Source: Tillus elongatus
Lineage: Eukaryota; Arthropoda; Insecta; Coleoptera; Cleridae
Direction: 5' to 3'
Assembly: GCA_964006375.1 (NCBI GenBank)
Contig: OZ023268.1
Location: forward strand, 81,604,335 to 81,668,334
DNA length: 64,000 bases
The notes under the pieces are model-generated. The model was given only the letters and a program-made list of their open reading frames with translations, ran no database searches and was not told where the DNA came from. Of this stretch, positions 60,480-64,000 are shown piece by piece (the stretch's first letter is position 1; every line of letters starts with the position of its first letter). Position numbers and translations under genes: made by a program.

Positions 60480-61070
60480 ACTTTTAAAGGCTTACTTTGC
60501 TATCGCAATCTCCCTGTTTGGTATAAAAACTGAGTGGACTGTATTTAATTTTTAAGGAAAAGTAAAATGCTGGATTATATCACAATACAGCAGTACTTAC
60601 CAGCCTGTTCTTTTTGTAAGATGTTGATTTGACGGCTGGGGTAAGAAGGAAGGAAAATAGGTATAAACCGTCTTTAAGTATAGCTGTGTATAAATAAGCA
60701 CTACTACGTTGTGGCGCGATATTGCTTAATTATTCGCGTCAATTTTTCATAGTTATTATTTGCAATACTGCACTATAGGTTTTCTAACCACTATTTATTC
60801 ACTAGGATGCCTTGCAGAACATTTGGAAAAATACGTTGTTCATCTAGAATCCAGACCGTAGATTCCTAAAGTTGTCTATATGGACTCCCAGGGCCGATGT
60901 AAATAAGGGTCCACTAAAGTGAATCTCACTTAGGCTGGTCATCACCAAAATTTAGGCGTTCCGTAAATGTCATAATGCATCTAACACAGATTGTACCTAT
61001 GTACTCAACTACTAGCTACTTTTAATAGAGATAGAAATTACCTATTTTTGTAAGCCATTTAAAACAAAAT
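60480..61070. other. AT-rich DNA, nothing recognised
   Basis: No ORF or repeat could be recognised. Confidence 0.45.
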
Positions 61071-61074
61071 GCAC

Positions 61075-62000
<926 letters not shown>

Positions 62001-62164
62001 ATTAAAAGCATTATTTTTTTTGTGTGAGAAGGTTATACACTTTCATTTTGTGTCTTTCTATCTAATAAAGGTATGAATGAAAACCATACCTACCTACTTA
62101 ATTCACGGATGTTGTATAAAAACAATACTAAATTTCTATTTATTCGAAAAAAATGTAGATGCCT

Positions 62165-62393
62165 ATAGTAATATTGATTTCTTTCTGAACATATTTCAAG
62201 CGCAAGGAAATATCTCATAGACCAACACTGTAAGACACCCCTGCATCAAAGAAATTGTGAAAAACGACATTCAAGTAATACATCCCAAGCATCAATACGC
62301 CAATGTTTGGGAAACCAAACAAAGAAAGCAGAAGAGGATACCTTTAAATTTGACTTATGCAAGGCAATGGTTGCTTCTAACATTTCACTGAAT
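62165..62393 (+). pseudogene. hAT / CGGBP1-like BED zinc-finger fragment
   Basis: YLIDQHCKTPLHQRNCEKRH, then SSNTSQASIRQCLGNQTKKA and FKFDLCKAMVASNISLN, match the N-terminal BED-finger region of CGGBP1-like hAT proteins (H..T..H...C; FNFDLCxAxxxxNIP). It is a separate copy from the C-terminal half at 61.1-62.0 kb, since the order is reversed. It is cut at 62393, where a GC-richer LINE begins. Confidence 0.65.
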
Positions 62394-63205
62394 GGGGGGT
62401 GTGGTCCCTTAGCCTGGTCGTGCGCTGCTCGTTCTCTTGATTGATCGACGCGTGACTTAGCTACTGGACTCCTAGAGGCTGGCTCCACGTGCCACCCCTG
62501 GCGTGACTGTCGGCAATGGGAATAACTCCCAGGGCTGATGGTCTACTAAAGTCTCGCTCCTTCTCTTTGCAGGTGGTAGTGGAATTTTCCTTTACGTGAT
62601 AGTAAAGGTTTTTCACGCCCGAGGAGGTACCACCCCATGCATCAAGGGGCCGGTGAAGTCCCAACGGACGTTTCCGGTTCTGATGTATGAGTCGATTTCC
62701 CTTATAAGCAAAAATGATGATGGCTCCTCCTTGTGCAAAACATTCCGGAGGTAAAATACCCCTCCATTCGGATCTCCGGAAGAGAAGTGACGGGGGGCGC
62801 TAACATCAAGATTTAACATATCTTTCTCCAATATATGTGGCCTAAATTCTAATCTGAACTCCGTCCACCATTTCCTCCAGGCTAATAGGCCCCAACTCCT
62901 CTTCCTCACCGAAACCCAAATCAGTGCCAAAACAGCCACTAATCACCTTAATTTTCCGGGGTATGAGCTCTATACTTCCTTTAGATTGCATGGAGGCGTG
63001 TGCGCATACGTCCGTAGCAATTACCCTGCACCAGACTCCCCAATTTAGAAGCTGGAAGAAACGACATACTTTGGATAAAACTCTCTCTCAGGGCTGCAAC
63101 TAAATTCATCTGTTGCATTTACCGGTCACCTCCTGACAACAACTTTGTCCAGCTCTTTGACTACCTTTCTGAAAAAGGTGAGTACCTCTGTGTCAGCTGT
63201 CAAAA
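62394..63205 (+). pseudogene. LINE 5' part: UTR/ORF1 remnant and endonuclease start
   Basis: A GC-richer leader runs from 62394. From about 62812 the frame reads SRFNISFSNICGLNSNLNSV, then NRPQLLFLTETQIS, HLNFPGYELYTSFRLHGGVC and AYVRSN. After a frame change near 63060, WIKLSLRAATKFICCIYRSP and NNFVQLFDYLSEKGEYL follow. This is the start of a LINE endonuclease (TETQ Glu; YRSPPDNN). The rest of ORF2 is missing after about 63205. Confidence 0.82.
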
Positions 63206-63362
63206 TCACGTTTGAAGTAATGAGTTTGTAAAAATTCAATATTAGGAAGGCAGGGCATCTACGGAAAATAGAGAATATCGGCACGTGGTCTACAAGAGAA
63301 AAAAGTTTGAAAAGCTCTAATCTAGACTACAAGCGAATCTGAAGTGGAAATACAATACTTAC

Positions 63363-63581
63363 TATTATATTTATTATGACTTTAGCCTGAAGGGCCATTA
63401 TACACGACTCCCTCAAAGGGTGACATTCACTAATCCCAGGTATCTCAGATACCAAAGGGATTGAGCTCAAATGGAGCGATTTCCAAGTTGTCGAGCCATA
63501 AGCGTCAATGCTTCCTCCTTTCCCAGACACACCCAGAGCCGTAAATTTTGAACCTAAACCATTAAAGCGGGTGACTATACC
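63363..63581 (-). other. Candidate exon of an unidentified gene
   Basis: The open stretch has an AG acceptor after a pyrimidine-rich run (CTTCTTGTTTCCGGAG) and a strong donor (ATA|GTAAGT). It is exactly 73 codons. It encodes FNGLGSKFTALGVSGKGGSI, then TTWKSLHLSSIPLVSEIPGI. I do not recognise a family. It could equally be part of a repeat. Confidence 0.25.
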
Positions 63582-63689
63582 CTCCGGAAACAAGAAGCGG
63601 GATATGACTTTCGTTAAGTATAAGCAAAGATATATAATATATAAATTTCAAGTAAAATGAAAAAAATATTCGCTAACTTACATTTTTTT

Positions 63690-63930
63690 AACATCGGCGT
63701 AAGGGGGTAGTGATCTTTAACGTGCCCAACATTACATAGACACGGAATTGACTGCTTTACGCCCCTGTCCGAAGGGGAGAATTTGCTCAAATACAATGCC
63801 ACAATCTCGGTTGATGTTAATTGTACAGTGTGTACTGAAAAAGTGAAAGGGGAACTCTGGGAATCAAACCCGGTACCCCTCGGTTCAGAGGTACACGTCC
63901 TCACCTCTAAACCACCGAGGCTTAACTTAC
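63690..63930 (-). repeat. tRNA-derived SINE, copy 3
   Basis: The minus-strand head reads AAGCCTCGGTGGTTTAGAGG, then GGGTTTGATTCCCAG, giving A-box-like and B-box-like blocks. Body motifs GATCTTTAACGTGCCCAACA and TTTACGCCCCTGTCCGAA match the copies at 8.6 and 10.1 kb. The minus-strand ORF at 63614-63904 is a by-product. Confidence 0.8.
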
Positions 63931-64000
63931 ATCGTTAGCCAGGCCGATTTCCTATTACCTAACCAGATGAATATAATTTTGTATTTATATACATGTGTCT

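Overview
This is a piece of an insect nuclear genome. It is AT-rich, has large introns, and carries many decayed transposable elements. A beetle or similar species with a large repetitive genome is plausible, but the sequence does not prove it. There are no operons, ribosome binding sites, CRISPR arrays or phage-like features. I found one clear host gene. Nearly everything else recognisable is mobile DNA or satellite, mostly broken.

Host gene. A SET/MYND-domain gene of the arthropod-specific SmydA type runs on the minus strand from at least 46390 to its stop at 13582. I assembled seven exons by eye: 46272-46390, 36120-36260, 30629-30998, 26837-27031, 22831-23087, 19911-20170 and 13582-13826. 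Every junction has AG/GT borders and all phases agree, giving 528 residues in one open frame. The order is N-terminal SET strand, MYND zinc finger, SET core, post-SET cysteines and helical C-terminus. The first exon was not found. The introns (2.7 to 10 kb) are packed with transposons.

Layout. 1-3080: a foldback element, a dead D41D-type transposase, and an inverted satellite cluster flanked by an 11-bp direct repeat. 4131-7043: a Penelope-type terminal repeat fragment and a minus-strand RTE-like LINE whose reverse transcriptase core is deleted. 7320-8520: a 230-bp tandem repeat split by an internally deleted mariner with TA duplication. 8590-10470: two tRNA-derived SINEs (a third lies at 63.7 kb). 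10840-13340: decayed reverse transcriptase and a duplicated repeat. 13582-46390: SmydA with, in its introns, Helitron-like elements carrying (TA)n, two D41D transposons with long inverted repeats, an unclassified 2.5-kb DNA transposon, a GC-richer tandem array, a MITE and several LINEs of different clades. 46560-49690: a decayed LINE with a duplicated RNase H tail. 51060-52000: the end of a Penelope-like element. 52413-57289: three Helitron-like copies, one split by a D41D transposon. 58368-60345: 1,978 bp of uninterrupted GT dinucleotide. 61075-63930: hAT transposase remnants, a LINE endonuclease fragment and a SINE.

Most notable signals. One Helitron-like (HINE/DINE-like) family explains four of the long (TA)n arrays and about ten scattered fragments. 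The satellite cluster looks mobile. The 20.2-22.8 kb transposon has long inverted repeats and an ORF family I cannot place in a superfamily. The GT array is extreme. Translations, inverted repeats and splice joins were worked out by hand, so boundaries may be off by a few bases.
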